A model generated the notes under the pieces. It had not been told where the DNA came from. It saw only the letters and a program-made list of their open reading frames with translations, and made no database searches. Made by a program: the position numbers and the translations under genes. A stretch of 64,000 bases of DNA from NCBI RefSeq assembly GCF_000695255.1, contig NZ_JMIB01000001.1:1-64000 (forward strand). Reading direction: 5' to 3'. Of this stretch, positions 1 through 8,801 are shown in pieces. Source of the stretch: Photobacterium galatheae. GTDB taxonomy: Bacteria; Pseudomonadota; Gammaproteobacteria; Enterobacterales; Vibrionaceae. Position 1 is the first letter of the stretch, and every line of letters starts with the position of its first letter.

Positions 1-510
1 AAATTAACCGAACACGGAATTATTGTCAGCACAGTCGAAGTGGTGCCGGAAATATTTTATGCGGCGACCCGGTATGCCGCTTATGTGGGAATTGTAGTGT
101 GCTTATTGGCCGTGATTTTTGTTGGGCCGTTGGCTTTTGTGGGAGCAGGTGCGGGAGCATTGATGGCCTTCAAAATGACAGGGTTTAATAATGAGCCTAA
201 AGTTGAGGTGTTTCCATTTTTAAAAGAATTGAGATATATGATCCGAGATGAATTTGAGAAGCCTACTTATGAAAATGGTGTTGTTTTAATGAATCTAAAA
301 AATATGGATATTTTGCCGGATTGGTTGGCGGATGAAAATGCATCTGATCCTTATCAGGATTTACGAGATTTTCATTGTGTACTTTATTATTGTAATGAAT
401 CTCAACAAAAGGAAATCCGCCCTTACCTTGAACAACTGATTCAAATCGAATCGGGTAAAGCTTTTTTACAGGCTAGGCGTGAACGAGCCAAGGAAATGAA
501 TTTAAATTAA
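1..510 (+). CDS. Membrane protein, 5'-truncated by the window edge (paralogue 1)
   Basis: The frame is open from base 1 and encodes the last 169 residues; the start lies outside the window. From its first codons it matches, almost residue for residue, the C-terminal two thirds of the next gene (574-1353), so the two are tandem duplicates. It contains a hydrophobic glycine-rich stretch (VGPLAFVGAGAGALMAF) that is probably one or two membrane segments, followed by a soluble acidic C-terminal domain ending in a basic helix. I do not recognise the family. Function unknown; probably an inner membrane protein with a cytoplasmic tail. Confidence 0.75.
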   Translation, partial: KLTEHGIIVSTVEVVPEIFYAATRYAAYVGIVVCLLAVIFVGPLAFVGAGAGALMAFKMTGFNNEPKVEVFPFLKELRYMIRDEFEKPTYENGVVLMNLKNMDILPDWLADENASDPYQDLRDFHCVLYYCNESQQKEIRPYLEQLIQIESGKAFLQARRERAKEMNLN

Positions 511-573
511 TCGATTAAATTAAGGGTGCACGCAATCTTAATCGTGCGCCCGTTTTTATTTGAAGATACATTG

Positions 574-1353
574 ATGAAAAACCAGTTCAAATACTTGCCA
601 AAATGTACAGAAGAATATAAGCAGCAACAGATCCAGCAGGTGCTGGAAGCGGATGTGATTTATGAATGGGAATGTGACTTGGTGCAAGGCTTGAGATGGG
701 TTCAAACTTCAGGGGTTGTTCTCATGATCTTTCTATTCGCGATTTTGTTGGGTGATTCGTGGGGATGGTATCTTGCGTTTAGCATATTGGCGCTGATGAT
801 GGGGAGCGCATCTTACTTTCTGTATCAGTCTACAAAACGTCAACATGTCAAATTAACCGAATACGGAATCATTGTCAGCACGGTTGAACTGGTGCCTGAG
901 GTTTTTTATGCAGCGACCCGTAATGCCGCTTATGTCGGTATCGTGCTGTGCTTATTGGCTGTGGGTTTGGTGGGGCCACTGGCTTTTGTAGGGGCAGGTG
1001 CGGGAGCATTGATGGCCTTTAAAATGACCGGGTTTAATAATGACCCCAAGGTGAAGGTGTTTCCATTTTTGAAAGAACTTAGATATATGATCCGTGAAGA
1101 TTTTGAAGAAGCGATGTATGAAAATGGCATCGGTTTAGTCACGCTTCAACATATGGATATATTACCCAATTGGTTGGAGGATGATAATGCACCTGACCCT
1201 CATCATCAATTGCGGAATTTTCACTGTGTCCTTTATTATTGTAGCGAAAAACAGCAACATGAAATTCGTCCTTACCTTGATCAACTGATTCAAATCGAAT
1301 CGGGTAAAGCCTTTTTACAGGCAAGGCGTGAATCTGCAACTGTGGTGAAATAA
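574..1353 (+). CDS. Membrane protein of unknown function (paralogue 2)
   Basis: A 259-residue protein. I chose ATG 574 because it begins a plausible soluble N-terminus (MKNQFKYLPKC) homologous in position to what is missing from the upstream copy; an in-frame ATG at 526 would add an unlikely leader. Two hydrophobic segments sit around residues 48-92 and another glycine/alanine-rich one around 130-160, so three or four membrane spans are likely, followed by a soluble tail of about 100 residues. It lies 64 bases after its tandem paralogue with no terminator seen between, so they may be cotranscribed. Family not recognised. Confidence 0.75.
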   Translation: MKNQFKYLPKCTEEYKQQQIQQVLEADVIYEWECDLVQGLRWVQTSGVVLMIFLFAILLGDSWGWYLAFSILALMMGSASYFLYQSTKRQHVKLTEYGIIVSTVELVPEVFYAATRNAAYVGIVLCLLAVGLVGPLAFVGAGAGALMAFKMTGFNNDPKVKVFPFLKELRYMIREDFEEAMYENGIGLVTLQHMDILPNWLEDDNAPDPHHQLRNFHCVLYYCSEKQQHEIRPYLDQLIQIESGKAFLQARRESATVVK

Positions 1354-1778
1354 ACCTGTCCTTCCGGGCGTACGGTGCTGTTTGCTGTGTGCCTTTTACC
1401 TGCCTGTACTGTCGTGATTTTTATCGTGATTATTTATGTACGCTGCTTGGGGTCATCGGGTGCCAGTATGCTGATGACTTCTGGCGCTTGCTCTCTCTGA
1501 AGGCAGTCCGCATTTCAATGACATCTGAAAATACGTGACGCCAATTAAATTAATGACAGAAAACAGAATGAGATTGTGAATTCAATCCCCGAGATCCTAG
1601 TGACGCAAAACCGAGGGTTGTATAAGAACATGATTTTTGATGCTTTTATGTTGTCAATCCATGGGAATTCGTTGAATGGATTGTTTTTGTCAATGCTGAT
1701 GATTGCTCGTGTTAATGCAATTCAGTGCTATTCAATATCGTCGGAATGACTGGGTGATCATCAGTATCGGGAGGGATT
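1354..1778. other. Intergenic stretch without a recognisable gene
   Basis: I see no coding frame with a ribosome site here. The only structure is an inverted repeat CAATCCAT (1655-1662) / ATGGATTG (1676-1683) followed by a short T tract, which could be a weak terminator. The promoter of the following hydrolase must lie between it and 1779. Confidence 0.4.
1655..1688 (+). terminator. Possible weak rho-independent terminator
   Basis: An 8-bp perfect stem with a 13-base loop is followed by TTTTTGT. The stem is AT-rich, so this is tentative. Confidence 0.3.
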
Positions 1779-2945
1779 GTGAAGAAAATTATTTTGATTG
1801 GCCTGGGGCTGATTGCGTTTTCATTTTATCAGCTGAACCATGTTGATATGAGCAACTTCAGCTGGGTTCAGTTATCTCAGCAAAACGACTGGCCGGTGAG
1901 AGAGCCCAAAGCCCTGGGTTTTGATGAAGAGAAGCTGGTCTCACTGCATCAGTTCGTGAGCAGAAGTAAGCGCAAGCATGTTCATTCACTGTTCGTTGCC
2001 AAAGACGGGCAACTGGTGTTTGAGCAGTATTATCCTGCGGCGAATACGCCGACGGGGACGCCCATGCCCACACATTATCCGCCCGGGCCGGATACAGCGC
2101 ACCAAATGCGTTCTGTGACTAAAACAGTGACAGCAACCTTGCTGGGTACGCTGCTGCAATCGGGTGCGATCCCCAGCCTGAAGCAGCCACTGTTCAGTTA
2201 CTATCAGAACGAGGCGGTGGCGGATTTAAGCCATAAAGCCGATGTCACGCTGGAAAATGCCCTGATGTTTAATATCGGGCTGGACTGGGCCGAGTGGGGA
2301 GAGCGGAACAGTGATGCCATGAATATGTGGCTGTCGCCCGACCCTTACGCATACATTCTGAACAAGAAAATGGCGTACCGGCCCGGTGAGAAATTTATTT
2401 ATCAGGGGGGTGTCAGCGTGTTGCTGGGGGGCGTGGTTGAACGGGTTTCGGGGATGGACTTGCGTGAATACGCCGACAAAGCCCTGTTCGGGCCACTCCA
2501 TATTACGAATTATGACTGGTTTGCGCATGAAGTGACGGGCCAGTATTTAGGTTCATCGGGCTTATATCTCAGAACCCGTGATTTAGCCAAGCTGGGGCAG
2601 CTGTACCTCAATCAGGGGGAATGGCACGGGCAGCAGCTTCTGTCTCCGCAATGGGTAAAACAAAGCTTGATGCCTCGCGGAAAGTTCTGGTCGTGGAAAT
2701 CTATTGAATATGGCTATAACTGGTGGCTGCCACAGATTGAGTCGAATGGGAAGCGGGTGTCGATTGCAGCCATGCGTGGCAGCGGCGGGCAGGAGATGTT
2801 TATTGTGCCTGAGCTGAATCTGGTGTTTGCCATGACATCAGGCGCTTATTTCAATCAGGATGAAGATTTTCCATTACAGTTGCTGGCTGACTACATTTTA
2901 CCGGCAATCGGGATGGAAAAAGTAGCGTATATTCCGAATCACTGA
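1779..2945 (+). CDS. Serine hydrolase, class C beta-lactamase/esterase fold
   Basis: A 388-residue protein. The GTG start at 1779 is preceded by a strong GGGAGGG site. A hydrophobic N-terminus (residues 4-18) acts as signal anchor or signal peptide, so the enzyme is probably periplasmic. The nucleophile motif S-V-T-K is at residues 112-115, a Y-Q-G-G equivalent of the second motif is near residue 207, and a G-S-G-G-Q segment near the C-terminus replaces the KTG/HxG triad. This pattern is that of the broad AmpC-like serine hydrolase family (esterases, D-amino-acid peptidases) rather than a true beta-lactamase. Substrate cannot be deduced. It stands alone between a long upstream gap and a LysR gene. 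Confidence 0.85.
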   Translation: MKKIILIGLGLIAFSFYQLNHVDMSNFSWVQLSQQNDWPVREPKALGFDEEKLVSLHQFVSRSKRKHVHSLFVAKDGQLVFEQYYPAANTPTGTPMPTHYPPGPDTAHQMRSVTKTVTATLLGTLLQSGAIPSLKQPLFSYYQNEAVADLSHKADVTLENALMFNIGLDWAEWGERNSDAMNMWLSPDPYAYILNKKMAYRPGEKFIYQGGVSVLLGGVVERVSGMDLREYADKALFGPLHITNYDWFAHEVTGQYLGSSGLYLRTRDLAKLGQLYLNQGEWHGQQLLSPQWVKQSLMPRGKFWSWKSIEYGYNWWLPQIESNGKRVSIAAMRGSGGQEMFIVPELNLVFAMTSGAYFNQDEDFPLQLLADYILPAIGMEKVAYIPNH

Positions 2946-3111
2946 TGACTGTCCCGGTCGCTGTGCCTGTGACAGAAAAACCGGCCATGCCATGGAGCAC
3001 GCAAATATCACTGATGAGTTTGATATTTAGGTATTTTTATTTGTAAATTATACCTTTGCGTGATTGTTCTGATGAGGTTCTGACGCTTTGCATGTCACAA
3101 GAAGGCATGCT

Positions 3112-3135
3112 GCATGACAGGAGGTCATGCCTGTC
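3112..3135. promoter_or_regulatory. Nested inverted repeats over the 5' end of the LysR gene
   Basis: GCATGAC (3112-3118) and GTCATGC (3124-3130) form a perfect 7-bp inverted repeat. An overlapping pair GACAGG (3116-3121) / CCTGTC (3130-3135) allows an alternative hairpin. The only good Shine-Dalgarno-like sequence (AGGAGGT) lies in the loop. It could be an autoregulatory operator or a translation-controlling hairpin; inference only. Confidence 0.35.
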
Positions 3136-3168
3136 AGAACTCATCGCGCATGCTGGCAGCTCAGAAGG

Positions 3169-4134
3169 ATGGCTGATTTGAAAGGATTCGGATTCGATCT
3201 TCGTTCACTCGAAGTGTTTGTCGCCACGGCTCAGACCGGCAATATGACGATGGCTGCGACGCAGCTTGGGTTGACGCAGTCTTCGGTGTCGCAAACCCTC
3301 TCTGCCTTAGAGCAGAATCTTAATGTGGCTTTGCTGGACCGCAGTGTCCGGCCTGTCGAACTGACGGTTGCCGGACGTTATTTCTACGATCAGTCCTGCC
3401 ATTTGCTGGCCGAGGCCGAGAAAACCCACGGGGTGATGACTCAGGGCAATTTCCAGAAACTGCATTTGCTGCGGATTGCGATGGTCGACTCGCTGGCAAC
3501 CTCGCTCGGTCAGCCGTTGGTGGAAGTGATCAAACGTCATACCGAGCATTGGCGGATCAGCACGGGCCGCTCTCATATGCATGCCCAGTCGCTGTTGTCC
3601 CGCAGCGTCGATATCATCATTTCTGATGATGCGCTGGATAATCATGAACACCTCAGCCGTCACCGGATTCTTCGCGAACCCTTTGTACTGGTGATTCCGA
3701 GCCTGTATGCGAGTCAGTTTCAGCAGTTGCATCAGGTGGTGAATCAGCTTGATTTTATTCGCTATACCAGTGATTCGCTGATAGGGGTGACCATTGAACG
3801 CTATCTGCGACGGCAGAATCTGAACGTGCCGATCAGGATGCAACTGGATAATACCTTTGCAGTGCTCACCAGTGTCGCAGCCGGTCTGGGCTGGACCATC
3901 ACCACACCGCTTTGCCTGTTCCAGTGCGGGCCGATCCGAGACAAACTCACTTGCCTGCCGTTGCCCGGCGATGAACCTTTTTTTCGGAACCTGACGCTGG
4001 TCAGCCGTCATCACGAGTTAGGGAATCTGCCGCAGATTCTGGCAAACGACAGCCGTCAGATTATCAATCAAAGTTTTTTACCGAAGATCCGCGATGAACT
4101 GCCCTGGCTGGAACACGAATTTTATGCCGGGTGA
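3169..4134 (+). CDS. LysR-family transcriptional regulator, probably of the downstream amine operon
   Basis: Typical LysR layout: an N-terminal winged helix-turn-helix (LRSLEVFVATAQTGNMTMAA, then TQSSVSQTLSALEQ) and a substrate-binding-like effector domain of about 200 residues. The start is uncertain. ATG 3127 sits inside an inverted repeat with the ribosome site only one base away, ATG 3169 abuts AGAAGG, and TTG 3178 has the best spacing from that site. I give 3169, which makes a protein of 321 residues. It lies upstream of, and on the same strand as, the permease-ligase operon with about 285 bases between, so it is the natural candidate for its regulator, but no divergent promoter proves this. 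Confidence 0.85.
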   Translation: MADLKGFGFDLRSLEVFVATAQTGNMTMAATQLGLTQSSVSQTLSALEQNLNVALLDRSVRPVELTVAGRYFYDQSCHLLAEAEKTHGVMTQGNFQKLHLLRIAMVDSLATSLGQPLVEVIKRHTEHWRISTGRSHMHAQSLLSRSVDIIISDDALDNHEHLSRHRILREPFVLVIPSLYASQFQQLHQVVNQLDFIRYTSDSLIGVTIERYLRRQNLNVPIRMQLDNTFAVLTSVAAGLGWTITTPLCLFQCGPIRDKLTCLPLPGDEPFFRNLTLVSRHHELGNLPQILANDSRQIINQSFLPKIRDELPWLEHEFYAG

Positions 4135-4418
4135 CCCTGTTTCTGACTGGAACGACTGAGGCGTAAAACATCCGCCATTTTGGTGCAGGCGGAGAGCTGA
4201 AGCTGAGCGTTATGTCTTTGATGTTTGTTAAGGTTTTGTCTGTTACCTGATGAATTAATTGGTTTTTTTGAGTGGGCCATCCATCACTATTAAAAAAATT
4301 TATGCCGCACTGTTAGCAGAACTGATTCTTGTTGTCGGGGTTATCGAATCGCCTTTAAGTTAACAAAGCTGTAACAAAGAAGCGATTTGACTTTATCTAC
4401 CGTTGAAGAGGAACAGTG

Positions 4419-5852
4419 ATGTCTGACAGCAATGATCAAGCAGTCGAAAATAACACCGTCTCTGACGATTACTTAAATAAACGACAGCTCAAAAAAGGCG
4501 TTGCCGGCTGGGTGCTTCTGGCCAGCCTCGGGGTGTCTTATGTGATTTCCGGCGACTTTGCCGGCTGGAACTTTGGTCTGGAACGTGCCGGATTCGGTGG
4601 CATGTTGCTGGCAACCATTGTGATGGGGTTGATGTATCTGTGCCTGATTTTAAGTCTGGCCGAAATGTCATCTTCCATTCCGACGGCCGGGGGCGGCTAC
4701 AGCTTTGCCCGCCGGGCGATGGGGCCCTGGGGCGGCTTTCTGACCGGCACTGCGATTTTGCTGGAATACGCCATTGCCCCAGCGGCGATTGCCATCTTCA
4801 TTGGCGGTTACGTTAACGAACTGATTGGCATCGATGGCCCGGTGGTGTATGCCGTCTTCTACTGTGCCTTTGTCGGGATTCATCTGTGGGGAGCCGGAGA
4901 GGCGCTGCGGATCATGATGGGCATTACGATTCTGGCGGTGATTGCAATTCTCGTGTTTGCACTGGGCATGCTGCCTCACTTCGACATCAACAACCTTTTT
5001 GATATTCCTGTTCAAGCTGATGTCGCCGGTGCCAGTGTCTTTTTACCGGAAGGTTATCTCGGGATCTGGGCGGCACTGCCGTTTGCGATGTGGCTGTTTC
5101 TGGCGGTTGAAGGTGTTCCGCTGGCCGCAGAAGAAGCGACCAACCCGGCCAAAGACATGCCGCGCGGGATTATCGCTTCCATGTTGCTGCTGATTGTTTT
5201 TGCTGCCGTGGTGCTGATTCTGGTTCCGGGCGGTGCCGGTGCGGAGGCGATGAAATCTCACAGTGCGCCATTGGTGGGCGCTTTGCAGGCGGTTTACGGC
5301 ACAGATTCTTTCGCTGCCAAATTTGTGAACGTTGTTGGCCTGTTCGGTCTCATTGCCAGCTTTTTTTCGATTATTTACGCATATTCCCGTCAGGTGTTTG
5401 CCCTGTCCCGGGCTGGTTATCTGCCCCGTTTCCTGTCGCTGTCCGGTGAGCGAAAAGTGCCGGTCTGGGCACTGATTGTCCCGGGCGTGATTGGCTTTCT
5501 GCTGTCGCTGTCCGGCGAGGGCGATCTGATGATCACCATGGCGGTGTTCGGTGCGACCGTATCTTACGCCCTGATGAGCCTGTCCCATATCCTGCTGCGC
5601 CAGAAAGAACCGGAACTGGCGCGTCCTTACAAAACCCCGGGGGGCACGCTGACGTCCGGCATTGCTCTGGTGCTGTCGTTAGTGGCACTGGCATCCACCT
5701 TTGTGGTGAGCCTGCAGGCGGCGTTGTGGTCGGCACTCTTCTATGCCGTGATGCTGACTTACTTCGCCCTGTACAGCCGCCACCGGATTGTGGCGAATGC
5801 GCCGGAAGAAGAGTTTGACCTGATTTCCAGTGCTGAGTCTGAACTCAGCTAA
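4419..5852 (+). CDS. eat: Ethanolamine-type amino acid/amine permease (APC superfamily)
   Basis: A 477-residue inner membrane transporter with about 12 hydrophobic segments. The N-terminal block GVAGWVLLASLGVSYVISGD and the following FAGWNFGLERAGFGG and SSIPTAGGGYSFARRAMGPWG segments are characteristic of the ethanolamine permease branch of the APC family. ATG 4419 is preceded by AGAGGAA at good spacing; a GTG three bases earlier is too close. It is the first gene of a tight operon whose other four products can convert ethanolamine through gamma-glutamyl intermediates, which supports ethanolamine or a similar small amine as substrate. It is a secondary uptake carrier at the head of the pathway. 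Confidence 0.88.
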   Translation: MSDSNDQAVENNTVSDDYLNKRQLKKGVAGWVLLASLGVSYVISGDFAGWNFGLERAGFGGMLLATIVMGLMYLCLILSLAEMSSSIPTAGGGYSFARRAMGPWGGFLTGTAILLEYAIAPAAIAIFIGGYVNELIGIDGPVVYAVFYCAFVGIHLWGAGEALRIMMGITILAVIAILVFALGMLPHFDINNLFDIPVQADVAGASVFLPEGYLGIWAALPFAMWLFLAVEGVPLAAEEATNPAKDMPRGIIASMLLLIVFAAVVLILVPGGAGAEAMKSHSAPLVGALQAVYGTDSFAAKFVNVVGLFGLIASFFSIIYAYSRQVFALSRAGYLPRFLSLSGERKVPVWALIVPGVIGFLLSLSGEGDLMITMAVFGATVSYALMSLSHILLRQKEPELARPYKTPGGTLTSGIALVLSLVALASTFVVSLQAALWSALFYAVMLTYFALYSRHRIVANAPEEEFDLISSAESELS

Positions 5853-5950
5853 TTCACCGGATATCCGGGCGCGTGGCGAGTAAGCGCGTCCGGACTGAAT
5901 CATTGATCACACGGCTCAGGTACGAGCCATCTTCATCAAAAGAGGTACAC

Positions 5951-7318
5951 ATGGAAGCCAGAGAAGTGAAGACGATTGCAGACGCAATGGCCATTGTTGA
6001 GGAACGGGGTCTGACCCATGTCAAAGTCGGGCTGTTTGATAACGACGGCATCATGCGCGGTAAATATATGGCGAAATCGAAATTCTTTTCCTCGCTGGAA
6101 AAAGGGTTTGCTTTCTGTGATGTGGTGCTGGGCTGGGATTCGAAAGACCAGCTTTACGATAACGCGCGCTACACCGGCTGGCATACAGGCTACCCGGATG
6201 CCCCGGTGCGGATTCTGCCCCAGACCTGCCGTGACGTGTACGGGGAAGGCGGCATGCTGCTGTTTATTGCAGAGTTTACGGAAGAGGCCGAAAAAGTCTG
6301 CCCGCGCGGTACCCTGCGCCGGGTGCTGCAAAAAGCCGATGAAATGGGCTTCGATGTGTTTTCTGCACTGGAGTACGAGTTCTTTGTGTTCAACGAAACA
6401 CCGCATTCGGCCCGCGAAAAAGGCTTTCGCAATCTCGAACCCATTACGCCGGACTGGTTTGGCTATTCGATGATCCGCAATTCAGTCCATTCCGATTTGT
6501 ATCACGCGATTCTTGAAATGGGGGAGCAGATGGACTTCCCGATCGAGGGTATTCATTCTGAAACCGGACCGGGTGTGCTGGAAGCCGCCATCGGTGTGGA
6601 TGGTGCTGAAGCGGCCGCAGATAAAGCCGCGCTGTTCAAAACTTTCATGAAGGTGCTGGCACAGAAGCGTGAGCTGATGGCGACCTTCATGGCGAAATGG
6701 TCGGGTGATTATCCCGGACAAAGCGGGCATATCCATGTTTCGCTGAAAAACAAAGACGGTTCTTCGGCTTTCTTCGACCCATCGCAGACCCACAACATGA
6801 GCAAAATCCAGCGTCATTTTCTGGCGGGACAGCAGCGTCTGATGCCGGAATTTCTGTGTCTGATTGCGCCGACCATTAACAGTTATACCCGCATGATCCC
6901 GGGCTTCTGGGCGCCGACCGATGCGACCTGGGGCGTGGAAAACCGCACCACGGCGCTGCGGGTGATCCCCGGCAGTGAAAAGTCGCAACGGATTGAACAC
7001 CGTCTCGGCGCGGCAGATGCCAACCCTTATCTGGCCCTGGCGGCTGCGGTTGCTTCCGGTCTGTACGGCATCCTTCAGGAATGGGAACCCTTTGAACAGG
7101 TAAAAGGTAATGCCTATGAACAGACACATGCGCCGGAACTGCAATTGCCTCGCACCTTGTGGGAAGCCGCGCAGCGATTCAGGCAGTCGGAAGCGGCCCG
7201 TACTATGTTTGGAGATGAGTTTGTCGATCATTTTGCGGCCACCCGTGAGTGGGAAGAGCGTGAATTCAGAAAGCATGTGACGGACTGGGAAATGGACCGC
7301 TATTTCGAAATTATCTAG
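5951..7318 (+). CDS. Glutamine-synthetase-like gamma-glutamyl-amine ligase (gamma-glutamylethanolamide synthetase candidate)
   Basis: A 455-residue protein. ATG 5951 has AGAGGT five bases upstream; a longer in-frame ORF from 5873 lacks a site. It has the glutamine synthetase catalytic domain. The metal-binding Glu pair lies in SALEYEFFVF (138-147), HSETGPGVLE at 202-211 and GHIHVSLK at 259-266. NRTTALRVIPG at 331-341 and RIEHRLGAADANPY at 347-360 complete it. Spacing and sequence fit the GlnA4/PuuA/IpuC group, which ligates glutamate to amines, rather than housekeeping GlnA. Between permease and aldehyde dehydrogenase, it would capture imported amine as its gamma-glutamyl derivative using ATP. 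The amine specificity is inferred from context. The 98 bases upstream contain a 12-bp palindrome CCGGATATCCGG (5857-5868). Confidence 0.87.
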   Translation: MEAREVKTIADAMAIVEERGLTHVKVGLFDNDGIMRGKYMAKSKFFSSLEKGFAFCDVVLGWDSKDQLYDNARYTGWHTGYPDAPVRILPQTCRDVYGEGGMLLFIAEFTEEAEKVCPRGTLRRVLQKADEMGFDVFSALEYEFFVFNETPHSAREKGFRNLEPITPDWFGYSMIRNSVHSDLYHAILEMGEQMDFPIEGIHSETGPGVLEAAIGVDGAEAAADKAALFKTFMKVLAQKRELMATFMAKWSGDYPGQSGHIHVSLKNKDGSSAFFDPSQTHNMSKIQRHFLAGQQRLMPEFLCLIAPTINSYTRMIPGFWAPTDATWGVENRTTALRVIPGSEKSQRIEHRLGAADANPYLALAAAVASGLYGILQEWEPFEQVKGNAYEQTHAPELQLPRTLWEAAQRFRQSEAARTMFGDEFVDHFAATREWEEREFRKHVTDWEMDRYFEII

Positions 7319-7345
7319 GTCAACAAACCTTGAGGAAGACTTGCA

Positions 7346-8737
7346 ATGACAACCATGCAGCAAACAATTTCGCCGGTTGACGGCAGTGTGTATGTCACCC
7401 GGCCGCATGCTTCACAGACTGAGATTCAGCAGGCGCTGACGCTGGCAGAACGCGCACAGAAAAACTGGGCCGGCACCGATTTGGCAGAGCGTCAGGCCAT
7501 CTGCGCCAAAGCCGTCGAATGGTTTGAAGCCCATCAGGCGGAGATCGGTCTGGAAATCAGCTGGCAGATGGGACGTCCGGTCCGTTACGCCAAAGGGGAA
7601 GTCGCAGGACTGGCCGAGCGGGCACGCTACATGATCGCGGCCAGTGAGACGGCACTGGCTCCCGTCACTTTGCCGGATAAGCCCGGATTTACCCGGTACA
7701 TCCGCCGTGAACCCGTGGGGGTGGTTGCGGTGATTGCGCCCTGGAACTATCCGTATCTGACGGCGGTGAACAGCATCGTTCCGGCCCTGCTGGCGGGCAA
7801 CAGTGTCATTCTGAAGCATTCGGCACAGACGCCGTTGTGTGCGGAACGCCTGAAGGCCGCATTTGATGCCGCCGGACTGCCGGAAGGGGTGTTCCAGTTT
7901 CTGCATCTCAGCCATGACGACACCACGGCGCTGATTCAGTCGACGCAGATCAGTCATGTCGCCTTCACCGGGTCGGTGCCTGCCGGTGCCCATGTCGAAC
8001 AGGCGGTTGCCGGACGCTTTATCGGGGTCGGACTGGAACTGGGCGGCAAAGATCCGGCTTATATCCGTGAAGATGCTGATCTGGATGCCGCTGTTGAGAC
8101 AGCCATTGACGGTGCATTTTTTAACAGCGGCCAGTCCTGTTGCGGGATTGAGCGTATTTATGTTCACGCTTCGGTTTACGACACCTTTGTTGAGAAAGCG
8201 GTCGCGATCGTGAATCAGTACACGCTGGGTCGTTCTGATGATCCGGACACCACACTTGGCCCGCTGGTTCGTGCCAGTGCTGCCGATTTTGTCCGGGGGC
8301 AGATTGCAGAAGCTGTTGCTCAGGGGGCTGTGGCGCATATCGACGAGAAAAACTTCCCGCTCAGCAAAGCCGGCACGCCGTATCTGGCGCCGCAGATTCT
8401 GACGCAGGTGGATCATTCGATGCGGGTCATGCACGAAGAATCCTTTGGCCCGGTGGTTGGCATCATGAAGGTCAGCAGCGACGAGGAAGCCATCGCCCTG
8501 ATGAACGACAGCGATTTCGGCCTGACCGCCAGTATTTTTACGCAGGACATCGACACTGGGATCACGCTGGGCGAACAACTGGAGACCGGGACGTTTTTTA
8601 TGAACCGGTGTGACTATCTGGATCCGGCGCTGGCCTGGACCGGGGTGAAACAATCCGGGCGCGGCTTCACGCTGTCTGTGCTCGGCTTTGAGGCGCTGAC
8701 CCGTCCGAAGTCATTCCATATCAAAACACTGGGTTAA
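7346..8737 (+). CDS. NAD(P)-dependent aldehyde dehydrogenase
   Basis: A 463-residue ALDH superfamily enzyme. Visible motifs are APWNYP (131-136), the FTGS nucleotide-binding turn (207-210), the catalytic Glu in ELGGKDP (231-237) and the catalytic Cys in GQSCCG (about 265). The protein begins 28 bases after the ligase, with TGAGGAAG as ribosome site. In this operon it would oxidise a gamma-glutamyl-aminoaldehyde (gamma-glutamyl-aminoacetaldehyde if the amine is ethanolamine) to the acid, as PuuC does in putrescine catabolism. It could also act directly on a free aldehyde. The broad family does not fix the substrate; the context does so only by inference. Confidence 0.88.
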   Translation: MTTMQQTISPVDGSVYVTRPHASQTEIQQALTLAERAQKNWAGTDLAERQAICAKAVEWFEAHQAEIGLEISWQMGRPVRYAKGEVAGLAERARYMIAASETALAPVTLPDKPGFTRYIRREPVGVVAVIAPWNYPYLTAVNSIVPALLAGNSVILKHSAQTPLCAERLKAAFDAAGLPEGVFQFLHLSHDDTTALIQSTQISHVAFTGSVPAGAHVEQAVAGRFIGVGLELGGKDPAYIREDADLDAAVETAIDGAFFNSGQSCCGIERIYVHASVYDTFVEKAVAIVNQYTLGRSDDPDTTLGPLVRASAADFVRGQIAEAVAQGAVAHIDEKNFPLSKAGTPYLAPQILTQVDHSMRVMHEESFGPVVGIMKVSSDEEAIALMNDSDFGLTASIFTQDIDTGITLGEQLETGTFFMNRCDYLDPALAWTGVKQSGRGFTLSVLGFEALTRPKSFHIKTLG

Positions 8738-8801
8738 TTCACCGTATTTCAGAAACGTGCCGCGCTGTGCTTGGCGACGGAGCGGCCTTAAGGAGAGCAA
8801 G

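Noticed and set aside
1779..2945. AmpC beta-lactamase
   Set aside because: SxxK is present but the YxN and KTG motifs are replaced, as in general serine hydrolases.
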